Source: Tridacna crocea
Lineage: Eukaryota > Mollusca > Bivalvia > Cardiida > Cardiidae
Reading direction: 5' to 3'
DNA length: 64,000 bases
Assembly: GCA_943736015.1 (NCBI GenBank)
Contig: OX031057.1
Span: 39,332,501-39,396,500, forward strand
Shown here: piece after piece, positions 48,485-59,126 of the stretch
Layout: each line of letters begins with the position of its first letter
Numbering within the stretch: position 1 is the stretch's first letter
Program-made: the position numbers and the translations under genes
The notes under the pieces: generated by a model
Told to the model about the DNA's origin: nothing
What the model saw: the letters and a program-made list of their open reading frames with translations, nothing else
Databases searched by the model: none

Positions 48485-48636
48485 AGATGAGTTTAATTTG
48501 TCTTTGATAGGGTGAAAGACATTGTAGGGAATCGAGAAAATGCTGGTTACCAACATTTTCTCCTTTTCCGACAATGTTTTCAGAAGCCCTATCTTTCAGG
48601 GTTGTTTAAAGTTGGGACTGTGTGGGAAAGGGTTAA
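48485..48636 (+). mobile_element. Family A MITE lacking most of its long arm
   Basis: Hairpin at 48527-48573 and short arm ending GTGTGGGAAAGGGTTAA. Confidence 0.75.
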
Positions 48637-48759
48637 AGAAGGATTTTGTTTGGTAGGATCATACACCTTTGACAAACATCATAAAAATGAATATAAATAT
48701 TATATTGAAAAAGTAATAAATTCTTTTTGTCTGGTAGACTCTGGTGTGACTTTCTAAAA

Positions 48760-48930
48760 ATGCTTTGTGGTGTCTGTGGTTGGGAGGTAAAGCATCAGCC
48801 TCGTAATTGTAAGGTCCTGAGTTTGGTATTTGGGAGCAGATGTCAACTTCGGGATTTTTCATTGCACCACTCATTCGGCTCAAGTACTGGTGTAGTAAAA
48901 CACCAAAATTTGTGAAAGCTGTAAATATAC
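48760..48930 (+). mobile_element. SINE-like element, family 2 (longest head)
   Basis: Head with TGGGAGGTAAAGCATCAGCC and box-B-like CCTGAGTTTGGTATTTGG, then the family tail TACTGGTGTAGTAAAACACC. Confidence 0.55.
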
Positions 48931-49076
48931 TTTCTATATTTAAAAATTGTAGACTCTGGTGTGACTTATAAATTAAAATGGACTAAGATAACAAATGATC
49001 ATGTACAATATTTATAAACAGGTATACAGCAATTCCACAGTTTGACAATGCTAGGAATGTCAAGACATGAATAGAT

Positions 49077-49116
49077 ATGAAGATTGCCATCATTCTTGTG
49101 ATTTTAAATTTAGCAG
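49077..49116 (+). other. Possible signal-peptide exon, unsupported
   Basis: ATG followed by KIAIILVILNLA and a good donor GTAAGA in phase 1. No downstream exon could be linked; the only phase-compatible open stretch (49933-50100) overlaps a palindrome. Listed because signal-peptide exon, phase and donor agree, but it may be chance. Confidence 0.2.
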
Positions 49117-49393
49117 GTAAGATTTAATTTCTGTAATCTTTTATACTGTCCTGTTTCAAGGTCCTTTTGCAAACAGTATAAATCTAGATCAAACTTCGCA
49201 TAACATGCAGTAATATCATAGATCAACACTTTCTGTTCTTTTTGAGATACTGTATATTTATGATAAAACTGCCTGAAATTGCCGCAGGTATGTTTTGTCT
49301 TCTTATTGAGTTAAATTGAATGATTAAGCTAGACTTATTACTCAAACAAATTGACATGAAATAAATGACCTCTATCACCAAAGACTAGACGCT

Positions 49394-49604
49394 TTAACCC
49401 ATTACCACACAATCCCTACGTTTGACGCCCCTGAGAAAGAAGCCTTTTGAAAACACTGTGAGAAAAGGAGAAAATGCTGGTTTCCCACAGTGTTTTCTAC
49501 CCTTCCCAGAACAAATTTCTATTTTTTAGATACCTTTATTTTGTCGTCTGCAAATGCTTTCAATTTGGACCATTCTAAAATTTTCTTGTTTGGTAATGGG
49601 TTAA
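49394..49604 (-). mobile_element. Family A MITE, half hairpin deleted
   Basis: TTAA to TTAA. AGAAAATGCTGG runs straight into TTTCCCACAGTG. Confidence 0.84.
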
Positions 49605-49955
49605 TTAATGTCCAAATTTAGCTTCGGCTACAGCCGTCTGAATGTGGAACTAAATGTTTATCAACTCTTCATGGAACTAATAGATTCATTGTGTCTTTAT
49701 TAGATTACTTAAGATGCCTGTAATGAACATGATTTTGTTGGTTCTTGATAGCACATGGTGGGTGACATGTATATCTTAGGTGCACTATCTATGCAGTATG
49801 ATCTTGAATTGAATCATCCGCAAACGCTTTTTATTCTGACTATGGCACAGTAAGGGTTTAATTTGACATTTATCGCTAACAGAATATATATATTCACTCT
49901 TTAATTGTTCTTTGCATAAAGGTCAATATCAGGTCAGTTCATTCCAGTTACCTAT

Positions 49956-50191
49956 ACCTATGTAGAAGTAAGGCGAAGGTTGATCACAATTTCATCCGAC
50001 ACAAGACTTAGGGCTCACACAGATCATGACGCAGCGTCGGCAATCCAGGTGGCTATAATTATTTTAGAGTACTTATGGCACAGTATTTGCACAGTTTCGT
50101 AAGGAATCGTTGGAAGAATGGTTGTGTGAGCCCTAAGGGAGTTTTTAGTCTGATAAAATTATATCAACCTTCACCTTACTTCTACGAAGGT
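49956..50191. repeat. Foldback element with about 70-bp inverted ends
   Basis: GTAGAAGTAAGGCGAAGGTT and TTAGGGCTCACACA at the left are matched by TGTGTGAGCCCTAA and AACCTTCACCTTACTTCTAC at the right. Confidence 0.72.
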
Positions 50192-50419
50192 AAGTCTGGC
50201 TTAATCATTCAATCTCATCCAACCCATAAACTCCCTAATAGGCCCCACAGAGTTGATCACTCACGAAATGGGCTGGTATAGCACAGAGAGAAGTGCTGAC
50301 TTTTATTGACAGCAATTTTGGCATTCTATTATTTCAAAAAAGAATTTGTGTGGCATATCCGCACAGCCGTGAAGTGTAGTATTAAGAGAAGTGTGAGGAT
50401 TTCTCCAGTCATCTTCGCA

Positions 50420-50447
50420 AGCCAAGGTTACGATCTTACCTTGGCTG
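50420..50447. repeat. Short hairpin
   Basis: AGCCAAGGTTACGATCTTAC followed by CTTGGCT; a 10-bp stem. Confidence 0.6.
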
Positions 50448-50623
50448 ATTGAGCCCGATTTTGAAATTCCTTGGATGCGCCCTCTATTGGATGCTGGTTA
50501 TTACCCCTCTTTACATCATATTTCTAAAAGCAAGTGAAATATTTTTTTAACAAACGGCTTACGAATAAACATAAAGTGATAAGCAGACATCCACGTGGGT
50601 TTCCATGTTTACCTTCTATTCGA

Positions 50624-50831
50624 TGTTACGGGAGACCACTCCTTCCTGCATGGCATATACTCCCGATTTAAATACAATACCTGGCTACTGCGTCAGGGAG
50701 ATATCTCTTTGGCTCAGTGGTTAGGGTATTGGTCTTGTGTCCGGGAGTTCGGAGTTCGAATCCCGCTCCGACCCTTATTTCTGCCATGCATTTATTCATT
50801 TGTTTCTTTGTTACGGACTTCGTTCGTAAGA
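50624..50831 (+). repeat. 5' LTR of the tRNA-like TRIM
   Basis: Box A TGGCTCAGTGG (50711) and box B GTTCGAATCC (50754) are about 40 bp apart, within the range used by pol III. The sequence between keeps tRNA-like order, but the acceptor stem is missing and the T stem is imperfect, so it is not a functional tRNA gene. Confidence 0.85.
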
Positions 50832-50849
50832 TGGGGGCTCGTCCGGGAT
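50832..50849 (+). promoter_or_regulatory. Primer-binding site complementary to tRNA-Pro
   Basis: TGGGGGCTCGTCCGGGAT starts at the first base after the LTR, the expected place for minus-strand priming. Confidence 0.85.
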
Positions 50850-50948
50850 CGGCCATTGAGCCATTAATCCCATTTGTTGTCCAAAAATCGGACTTCCTGC
50901 CTAATAAGGCTTTGAGTCATCAATAAATGATGACTTTAAGAGGGGGTG

Positions 50949-51156
50949 TGTTACGGGAGACCACTCCTTCCTGCATGGCATATACTCCCGATTTAAATAC
51001 AATACCTGGCTACTGCGTCAGGGAGATATCTCTTTGGCTCAGTGGTTAGGGTATTGGTCTTGTGTCCGGGAGTTCGGAGTTCGAATCCCGCTCCGACCCT
51101 TATTTCTGCCATGCATTTATTCATTTGTTTCTTTGTTACGGACTTCGTTCGTAAGA
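50949..51156 (+). repeat. 3' LTR of the tRNA-like TRIM
   Basis: Same 208 bp as the 5' LTR with no difference that I can see, which implies a recent insertion or gene conversion. Confidence 0.87.
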
Positions 51157-51384
51157 TCGAAAGGTAGCAACCTTGTTCTATTTTTATCAAAGATGAAATG
51201 CTGTGAGCAATTTCATTTCGTTGCAGTTAGAGCTGGCTACATCCATTGAAAATGCATATCGGGGTAATGTAAAAATCAAGTTCGATCGGCCAAGGGTAGA
51301 GTAGCATAGTGAATCGTCAGCCTTGTCTTGTGCAGATGTACTCCAGTCAGCTGATAATTGTTATAATGACCTCTCTCAATCATA

Positions 51385-51544
51385 GCACAGGAATTTGACA
51401 TTCCATAACCAAAATAAATGATAAAATATTAAAAAAAAAAAAATCTCCCCTATATAATACATAAACATGTTTATATTATATAGGGGAGATTTTTTTTTTC
51501 GTATTTTATCATATATTTTAGTCATAGAATATCAAATTCCTGTG
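51385..51544. repeat. 160-bp palindrome
   Basis: GCACAGGAATTTGA at the left and TCAAATTCCTGTGC-type sequence at the right; the inner arms AAATCTCCCCTATATAAT pair with ATTATATAGGGGAGATTT. AT-rich foldback element. Confidence 0.78.
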
Positions 51545-52535
51545 CTCATATGCATGCCCTCCTCACGATGAATTTGTCACAAGTACACAACTACATACAT
51601 GTATCTTACCCTATGTGGCTTGGAATTTTCACAGTATTAATGAGTAATTCATTCCCATTTAAAAATATTCATACTTTTCATTATGTTTCTTTATGGTAAC
51701 AATACAAGATTTATTATTCCCACATACCGATCTTACAAAACCGGCTGATAATTTTGTTTCTTGTAGGTTAATATTCTTGTTTAGCCATGTACTGATTAGC
51801 CTGACATTTAACCATTGTTTTTGCATATTTTCTAGCAATGGCCATTTTTTTTTTTCTATTTTTTTTAAATCAACAAATAATCTGTGATAAAGTTAATAAA
51901 ACTTTGCTCCCAGGTTTCTAATGGTGGAATTGGTGTGAGGAATTTCAGATGTTCTCTCTCAATTTCCCACAGAATCTGTGGAATTGAATGGAGTGAATTT
52001 AAGATACATTTTAATACACCTTGTGAATTGAAATGCATTACTATTTGCTGCTGCTGGTTCAGCATATTTAGGAACATACAAGTGTAAAAGGGATTTAGCA
52101 TTTACATGTGATGCAACAACTTCTGTTTGCATAATTATTATCTGGCTGTAATTACTTACATGATTCATTAAAAAACATTTGCATCTAATGGCCCGTTTAG
52201 AACATTGTTGTCACTCCTACAGAGTTTGTCTGCCTTTACTGCCTGTTTATTTCTCACTTTTGCTTTAAGTAGGATATTCCAATGTGTGTATATATATGCC
52301 ATTCAATGCACCAAATCATAGTGTCTATTCCCACCATGGTTACTAGTTCATAAATAACTTATTGTATCATCGGTATGTAGTTGTGTGTTAACTTTTTCTC
52401 ATATTCCTAATGAAGGCTTGAACCTAGATTTCAAAATCTTTTTCTAATGTTCATTCTATTGAATTTTGATATTCCTTTGCTGGAAATTGCCTTGGTTCCA
52501 GTCTCATTAAACCCCATGTCCCATACATTTATATG
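51545..52535. other. Unassigned intergenic stretch
   Basis: AT-rich, no MITE copy, no exon-like frame with splice sites. The short open frames at 51865-52168 overlap on both strands and look like chance. Confidence 0.4.
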
Positions 52536-52543
52536 CAGTAGCA

Positions 52544-53337
52544 TAGAGCTGTAACGAGTACTCAAGTAACTGGGTATTGGGTAGGGTAACACCAGTACCT
52601 GGGTACTAAATTATTACCCGGGTACCCGATGAATAAATAGTAACTTATTAAAAAGGGTTATGATTGTGACAGTAATGATTCTAAACCAGAATTAAAGTAA
52701 TCAATCATGATGTTTTGCACCACAAAAGTGTGCAAGATTAAGATATCTGTAGAAATTTACTGTTTAAAGTCATTACAAAACTGAAAAGACAGTCTGAAGT
52801 GACTGATCAGACACTGTCAAAAGGAATATTGTGTTGTGTCATGGGTTTCTGTGTTTTTTTGAATCGAGCATTTTTTCATTTGTGGTAATTTATATATATT
52901 GATAGGTTTCCCCCCAGTGATTTGGCAATAATTTATGAATAAGGGCAGCAACTAACTAAAAATATGTCAATTTAGACAAGTTAAGCGGATAATTGCTTTT
53001 TTTACTTTTTTTTTGTGTGTGTGAATTTCAATTCTATAACATGATTTATAAACCAATCTGCACGCTTTGGAAAAGTTCAAATGTTACAATTTGTTTTCTG
53101 TTTGTCTTGCAGAAGACTAAAGAAATGCCAAACTTGGCTTTTTGATGCAGCTTGGCTATTTGAAGCCATGTTTAGTTGGTTTCATGAATCGGTACATGTG
53201 TTAGTGCCAGGATTCATAAAGATAGACAACTATTGATGTTTAATCTAATGGGAAGTAATGACAAAGGGTATATGTGTACCCACGGGTAATATGGCCATGG
53301 GTACCAAGGTACAAAATTTCTACCCAACCCAGCTCTA
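52544..53337. mobile_element. Non-autonomous hAT-type element hAT-2
   Basis: Inverted ends TAGAGCTG and CAGCTCTA, with subterminal GGGTACC-rich motifs (ACCCGGGTACCCGATG; CATGGGTACCAAGG). CAGTAGCA at the left and CAGTAGTG at the right agree in six of eight bases, consistent with a decayed 8-bp duplication. 794 bp, no coding. Confidence 0.7.
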
Positions 53338-53695
53338 CAGTAGTGGTATGGATTGTAACACTAGTATGTCCTGGATTTGATGTTACTTTCTTGTAACTGC
53401 TACCTTTGTTGTTAAGTCAACATTCATATTGTCCTCAAGGAAAGGAGGTTATGTCCAATTAGCTGTCAGATGTGCTATGATATGACCAGGATCTTTCAAG
53501 ATTACTGTCTAAGATTTATAATCTGAAAGTCTTACTACTTGTATAAGTTGAAGAAGTGTCCTGTGGCAAGGCACAGCAGAGCTATGGTCTAGTGCTAGAA
53601 AATTGCCATAGAAAAGAACACTAAATTAAATATTGCTTTGAAAGTGTGAATTCTCTATATTAAAACAAAGTGGGTTTTTTTTTTTATTGTTTTGT

Positions 53696-53870
53696 TTAAC
53701 CCTTTACTTCATAGATACTCATTTTTACGTATCAACAACAGACAGCTTTTGAAAACATTGTGTGAAAACCGAAAAGGAGAAATTGCTCGTAACAAGCAAT
53801 TTTTCCTTTTCCCACAATGTTTTCCACTCAATCAGACATTTGTCCATAATTTTGACATCATATAATTTAT
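53696..53870 (-). mobile_element. Hairpin MITE, A/B hybrid fragment
   Basis: Start TTAACCCTTTACTTCATAGA as in reversed B copies; hairpin GAGAAATTGCTCGTAACAAG of the hybrid type as at 11230. Right end lost. Confidence 0.7.
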
Positions 53871-53995
53871 TTGCTGCTGAAATAGAAGACCCTCAAATTG
53901 GCATATCAGGTCAAGGCTTAAATATTCAGCCCAGCTTTTTTGAGGAAAATTTTGAGGTATTGTCATAGCCCTGTAGTCATATAAGCAGTTGTTGA

Positions 53996-54220
53996 TTAAC
54001 TCTTTACCAAACGGCAAAATTTTAGATTGGTCAAAATTGAAAGCACTTGCAGACGACAAACACAATTCAAAAAATGATTTTGTTTTCCAGAAGGGTAAAA
54101 AACATTGTAGGAAAAGGAGAAAATGCTGCTTACCAGCATTTTCTCCTTTTCCCACAATGTTTTCAAAAGGCTTCTATCTCAGGGTGGTAAAAACAAGGGA
54201 TCGTTTGGGTAAGGGCTAAC
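53996..54220 (+). mobile_element. Hairpin MITE, family A
   Basis: Left TTAA, good hairpin, right end GTTTGGGTAAGGGCTAA. Confidence 0.85.
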
Positions 54221-54409
54221 GACAACATTCTAGATTGGCCCAAATTGAAAGCATTTGCAGACAAAGTAATAAATGTGACTAAAGAATTGAATTTTAATTT
54301 AGGAAGGGAAGAAAACATTGTTGGAAAAGGAGAAAATGCCGGTTACCAGTTTTTAAAAGGCTTCTTTCACAGAGGTGGTAAAAGTCTGGATTGTGTGGTA
54401 AAGGGTTAA
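54217..54409 (+). mobile_element. Family A MITE, right stem deleted
   Basis: Follows the previous copy directly; GAGAAAATGCCGGTTACCAG runs into the short arm; ends GGTAAAGGGTTAA. Confidence 0.8.
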
Positions 54410-54419
54410 GTTGTCATAG

Positions 54420-55490
54420 TACAAAAACTTTGATATTGTTAAAATTTATCAATCCTGCCAATATTTACTTCAGCCTCAAACTAGTTATTAAGTTTCAGAT
54501 AGGGGAACCAATATAAGTAAGGCAAATAACCAGTAATATTTTTGATACAGTTAAGGCCCTTTTTACTGAAAATCAACCTTTTTTCCATATCTTTGTGATT
54601 ACCAAAAATGTTTATTTCAATCTTGGATAAGTTTTTCATTATAAAAAAGGGAACCCATACAAGCTCAAGAGATAACTCCGAAATATTTAATTTTTCAACA
54701 CAAGTCATGTACATGTATACCCCTTTTTCTACGTAGTATTTCTTTTTTTTTTTAAAGTGGCCCTTCAGATATGGTGACGAAAATTTTACCAAAATACAAA
54801 AAAAAATCATCCTAATACTCCCAAAGCTCTACAATTTTCATTCATAAAACCCCAGTCCCCAGTAGTCGAAAATATCCGACAACAAGAGAAATTAGAGATT
54901 TTCTACGGGACTATGACAGGAAACATGGTCTATTTTTACATGAGCGTTGGCTCATTTACATACCGGAAGTATACAGACCAAGCTTCAAACATAGTGTCTG
55001 AAGAAGACATTATGGAAATAATTACACCTTTGCTATGTTATGGAATTTAAGCGTCATTTGTCACATGCCAGTCGCTTAACATTCTCACAATGCTTTTTTT
55101 ATTTTTGGCGGGAAATCTAAAAATAGTTTAAGAGGCTATATAGCCTTTTAAGGGAATAGCACCAAAAAAGATGTTTTTTTGTAATTTTATGATTCTTAAT
55201 TATTGATAATTTGTATTGTTTTTTCATATAAATTTCAGTGATAAATATATTTTTTAATTTGGTGTGATGTGAAAAATCTAAATAACCACCTTTAAGAGAT
55301 ATAATAAAGCTAATAAATATCTGGAAAATTATGTGTAACTCATCTATTTGATATTCCCCCTTTGGTATTATAACTGAAAGCAAATATTTGATGAGTTTAT
55401 GTCCCTGTTTGCAGTCTAAATATTTTTTTAGGTTCTTCTTAATATCCCAAGATTTTTAGAATTCACCAAATACATGCATAATACCAGTAT
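54420..55490. other. Unassigned AT-rich stretch
   Basis: Very AT-rich (T-runs near 54742 and 55090). Minus-strand open frames of 109 and 88 codons (54481-54810, 55117-55383) are low-complexity, rich in Lys, Ile, Tyr and Phe, with no domain or splice context. I see nothing to support a gene. Confidence 0.4.
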
Positions 55491-55499
55491 ATCTTTAAC

Positions 55500-55725
55500 C
55501 AATATCATCTCCACCAAACAACAAAACTTGGACTCCCCCTAAATGAAGGCATTAAATTTTGCAAACAGTTCATTTATTGCCTTTAGGTTGATTCTTGTCG
55601 TTGAACGGGTAGAACACATTTTGCAAAAAAAGGCTGGTAACCAGTATTTCTCCTTTTCCCATAATGTTTCCAAAGGCCTCCTCCTGAGGGTCATTTAGAC
55701 ATGTTACTGTTTGGTGAAGAGTTAA
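55500..55725 (+). mobile_element. Decayed family A MITE
   Basis: Long arm weak; hairpin AAAAAAAGGCTGGTAACCAG with right stem; end GTTTGGTGAAGAGTTAA. Confidence 0.7.
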
Positions 55726-55949
55726 CCCTGTACAACACAATGCCGACTTTGGATGAACCTGGGAAAGAGGCCTTTAGAAAACATTGTAGGAAAAGGAGAA
55801 AATGCTGGTAGACAGCATTTTCTCCTTTTCCCACTATGTTTTTCCCCTTTTTGATACAAATTTCAAATTTTCAGTCACTTTTATTTTGTCGTCTGTAAAT
55901 GCTTTCAATTTGGCCCCGTCTAAAATTTTGTTGTTTGGTAAAGAGTTAA
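55722..55949 (-). mobile_element. Hairpin MITE, family A
   Basis: Complete copy sharing TTAA with the previous one; perfect 20-bp inner stem. Confidence 0.88.
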
Positions 55950-56037
55950 CCTTTAGAGTGTGAAAAAACCAGCAGTCATATTTAGCCAAATAAGAGCCAC
56001 ATGATTGCAGTTTCATAATTGTTCTTGTCTAGAGTGT

Positions 56038-56265
56038 TTAACCCTTTACCACACAATGCCTACTTTTGATGCCCCAGAGAAAGAAGCCTTTAGAAAACAT
56101 TGTGGGTAAAGAAGAAAATGCTGGTAATCAGCATTTTCTCCTTATCCCACAATGTTTTCTACCCTTCACAAAAGAAATTTCAAATTTTCAGTCACTTTTA
56201 TTTTGTCGTCTGCAAATGCTTTCGATTTGGACAAGCCTAAAATATTGTCGTTTGGTAATGAGTTA
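56038..56265 (-). mobile_element. Hairpin MITE, family A
   Basis: Complete copy, TTAA to TTAA. Confidence 0.89.
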
Positions 56266-56342
56266 AGTAAAGTAGACCATATAGATCTTTATCTTTACTG
56301 AACAAAAAGTAAAACTACTATTGTCATGACAGGACTATGCAC

Positions 56343-57537
56343 TAGTGTTGGGCAATCGGTTTAAAATCTCAATCGATTATCGCTTTGTAATCGGAAGAGC
56401 AAACCAACTAGCTATCGATAGTACAATCGGTTTAGACTGTCACTCCATTTAACTGAGAATGACTTTTGCTTAAAATACTGTGACAATATTGTAAACATGA
56501 CAGTCTTCATACATGTATTAAATTTATAAAGATGTTGTATTCTGCACTTTAATCAATATCATTCATTTTGTTCCTTATAATTTCCAAACGAGTTAAAAAA
56601 GAATCAGACATATACCTTATAGTTCAAACATTTGCAGACGACCGTCTTTCTCCCCATCCCCCCACCCCCATCCCACTATATTTTCATTTCATAAAACAAC
56701 ATTTTTTTCCACTCATAAACAGAATTTTAACTTCCACTTATTGCTTTATTCAGAAATTTGCGTAAATTCACTGTTAAAATTCATTATTAAAGATAAGAAG
56801 ATGGTTTAAAGTCTCTCTGATCGGACGATGCCACGCTGCTCACGGTAGTGTCATGGGTTTTCGCGCTTTTTTGGCAATCTATTTTTTATTGACAATTAGT
56901 TTCTTGAGAAGTATTACTACATGATTTGACATCATTTAGTCAGTTTAAATAGCAAGTAACTTAAAATGCTGTCACTTTACACTAGAAAAGAGGAATAACA
57001 CATTCGTTACTCTCACTAGAAAAGAGGAATAACACCTTCGTTACTCTGTCATAATAGACTCGCCAGCTTCATTATCATCCGGGTGTCCTTCGCATTTTAT
57101 ACTGATCGTGTTTAATCCATTTTTTCTGCCCGATGAACGCAAGCTAGGTTATATGAAGTTTTAGATGATAATTTCATGCCTCAGATTGACATTTAGGTAA
57201 ATATCGCCAAAGACAGGTCATTTCAAATTTGCCAATGTCAAAACCCGGGCTCAGGGAAGCTTGCCGAGTTGTCAACTTCTGTCAAGACATTCATGGACAA
57301 AGATTCGTTTCTCATTTTTCAGCTAGTTTTAGTGTTTGTTATCTACTATGTTTAAGATCCAAGATTGTGATTGATAATAGTCACAAAACAAAGCGTTAAA
57401 AACCAGAATTCAAGTTTTGGCACCAAGCCAGCTTACCAACCGACTACAATCGATTCCGAGATTTCTCAATCGATTATCGGAATCGGAAGCCAAAACCAAC
57501 TGACTTTCGACTATAGTCGATCATCGGCCCACCACTA
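56343..57537. mobile_element. Non-autonomous hAT-type element hAT-3
   Basis: Ends TAGTGTTGGGC and GCCCACCACTA, then repeated subterminal AATCGATTATCG and AATCGG motifs at both ends. CTATGCAC at the left and CTATGCAG at the right form the 8-bp duplication (seven of eight). A small internal duplication (CACTAGAAAAGAGGAATAAC) lies near 56980-57040. 1195 bp, no transposase frame. Confidence 0.82.
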
Positions 57538-57980
57538 CTATGCAGTAAATGTTATATGCTAGGGTAAGTTGCAAAAGAAAAGGCAGTGGTCTGAAAACAA
57601 CGTCTCATAAATTTACCAAAAGACACAATGGTTATCGACTGATTATAGTATCTTTTGCTCTTAAATTCCCAGTTGTCAATTCATTGATTTAGACTGAAAG
57701 TTTTATCTTGATGCATCAGATGGCTAGTCTTAAAATTTCAAATATGGAACAAATTTAAAAGTAGTGCTGTATTATAGACAAAAGATTTGATTCATTTATA
57801 TATTGTCTCCACTGTCCACGTTGTCTGCGCATGTCATATTTTTCCAAGATTCAACCTGTCTTATATGACGCATCACTGTCCCCGATATGTGGGAGACGGT
57901 AGTGTTATGTGCTATAAAGTAGCAATGGAGAAAATGGCTGTTATCAATGAGTTTGAGGAGAAATTGGGCCTGTTTTATAG
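57538..57980. other. Unassigned intergenic stretch
   Basis: No repeat family of this window and no supported exon. Confidence 0.4.
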
Positions 57981-57982
57981 TA

Positions 57983-59126
57983 CGGTCACAAATCAGTAAA
58001 TGCCGCCTGCCGGCGTGGTAACTGCCAGTTTTCACTCAAATTCGGCCCGTGGCAGCCCGGTGGCAGCTCGGTGGCAGGCACAATCGGCAGGCGGCAGGCG
58101 GCATTTTAGACGCCGCTAGGACGCCGCTGAAGTTTTAAGAAAAAGTTAAAATTCTGACTGCCACCGGCCGATTTTTTCCAATTGTGGCTGTCGTCAGGGC
58201 GCCGGCCGGGCGCATTTCGTGGTCGCGCGGTGGCAATCAAGCGGCAGACGGGCGGCAGCGCGATTTTTACTCGGTCGTCACGGGGTTCGAGGGCCTTCAA
58301 TCTTCGGCCGGCGATCGGTAGAACTAACTGCCACTCTCCAGCATCCGGCCTGCTACCGTTATGCTACCGACATGCCACCGTGCGATTTCAAAATACCTGC
58401 CGGCGGCAGGGCGGAGATTGAAAAGCAGATGGAAGGCGGCTGTCGGTGTTGGTAGGTGGCAAGATAGCGATCTGCCGAGTGCAGACTCCCGGGCCCCTGA
58501 ATATAAATCCGAGGCTATTCACAATAAGAAATTGTCGTCATGGCGATTCTAACAGCACCATAGTGACTCATAGACTTGCGTATTGCTGGGTTGGGCTCGG
58601 GTCTCTTGCGCTTCGGTGCTTGCGCTTTGTCTTACCCCTTGCCTTTAGGGAGCAACTTGTTGGAAGGAAAAGTTTCTTAAAAATTAGATCTATTTATCTT
58701 GTGGTTGATAATAATGATGAACACTTTGTAGTGATACGAGAGCAATCTAGCTATATATATCCCCCGTAAACCAGCCTGCCGCCGTCAGATTATCGGGCGG
58801 GCGCCTGTCGGTGGCAGTTCGAGCGCCCGATCGCCGGCCGATGTCAGTTGTAAATGGTCGGTGTCCGCCAGGCCGCCGGGCGGTGGCAGGTAAAATCTGA
58901 CGGCTGCCGGACTGTCGCCTAACTGCCACCGGCCGACACCCTGATGACATCCCACATCCCTCGAACTTAAGAAACTGCCAGCCGCCCGGAACCCGCCAGG
59001 CGGCCTTTTAGTGGCAGTTATTTATGACCACTCTCGCCGATTTGTAAAAAATCGGCCGGCGGCATGTAATTTTAAGAATCCACCGATGTCTAAAAATCGG
59101 CAGGCGGCAGTTTCACATTGTGACCA
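57983..59126. mobile_element. GC-rich TIR element, about 1.1 kb
   Basis: Left CGGTCACAA followed by AAATGCCGCCTGCCGGC, right CGGCAGGCGGCAGTTTCACA and TTGTGACCA, form inverted ends of about 38 bp flanked by TA. Both flanks are filled with GGCGGCA and TGCCGCC motifs, strikingly GC-rich in an AT-rich genome. The centre (58500-58770) returns to normal composition. Open frames here are Arg/Gly-rich composition effects. Confidence 0.68.

Larger units (their letters stand above)
50624..51156 (+). mobile_element. Miniature LTR retrotransposon (TRIM) with tRNA-like LTRs
   Basis: Two 208-bp LTRs that look identical by eye (50624-50831, 50949-51156) flank 117 bp of non-coding sequence. Ends are TGTTACG and CGTAAGA. 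TCGA is duplicated outside (50620-50623, 51157-51160). Directly after the 5' LTR, 50832-50849 is TGGGGGCTCGTCCGGGAT, the 18-nt complement of the 3' end of tRNA-Pro and the same primer-binding site known from murine leukaemia virus. A purine run AAGAGGGGG precedes the 3' LTR. The LTRs contain tRNA-like A and B boxes. There is no gag or pol, so it would depend on another element for movement. Confidence 0.87.

Noticed and set aside
50698..50775. A tRNA gene in each copy of the duplicated 208-bp unit
   Set aside because: A and B boxes are good, but no acceptor stem pairs, the T stem has mismatches and the anticodon stem is poor. It is tRNA-like sequence inside an LTR.
50624..51156. An endogenous retrovirus, suggested by the tRNA-Pro primer-binding site
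   Set aside because: The interior is 117 bp with no gag, pol or env remnant and LTRs are only 208 bp, so a miniature non-coding LTR element fits and a provirus does not.
54481..54810. 109-codon minus-strand frame
   Set aside because: Very AT-rich low-complexity composition, no domain, no splice context and no neighbour support.
58182..58455. Arg/Gly-rich open frames at 58 kb
   Set aside because: They are explained by GC-rich GGCGGCA motifs of the TIR element; overlapping frames are open on both strands.
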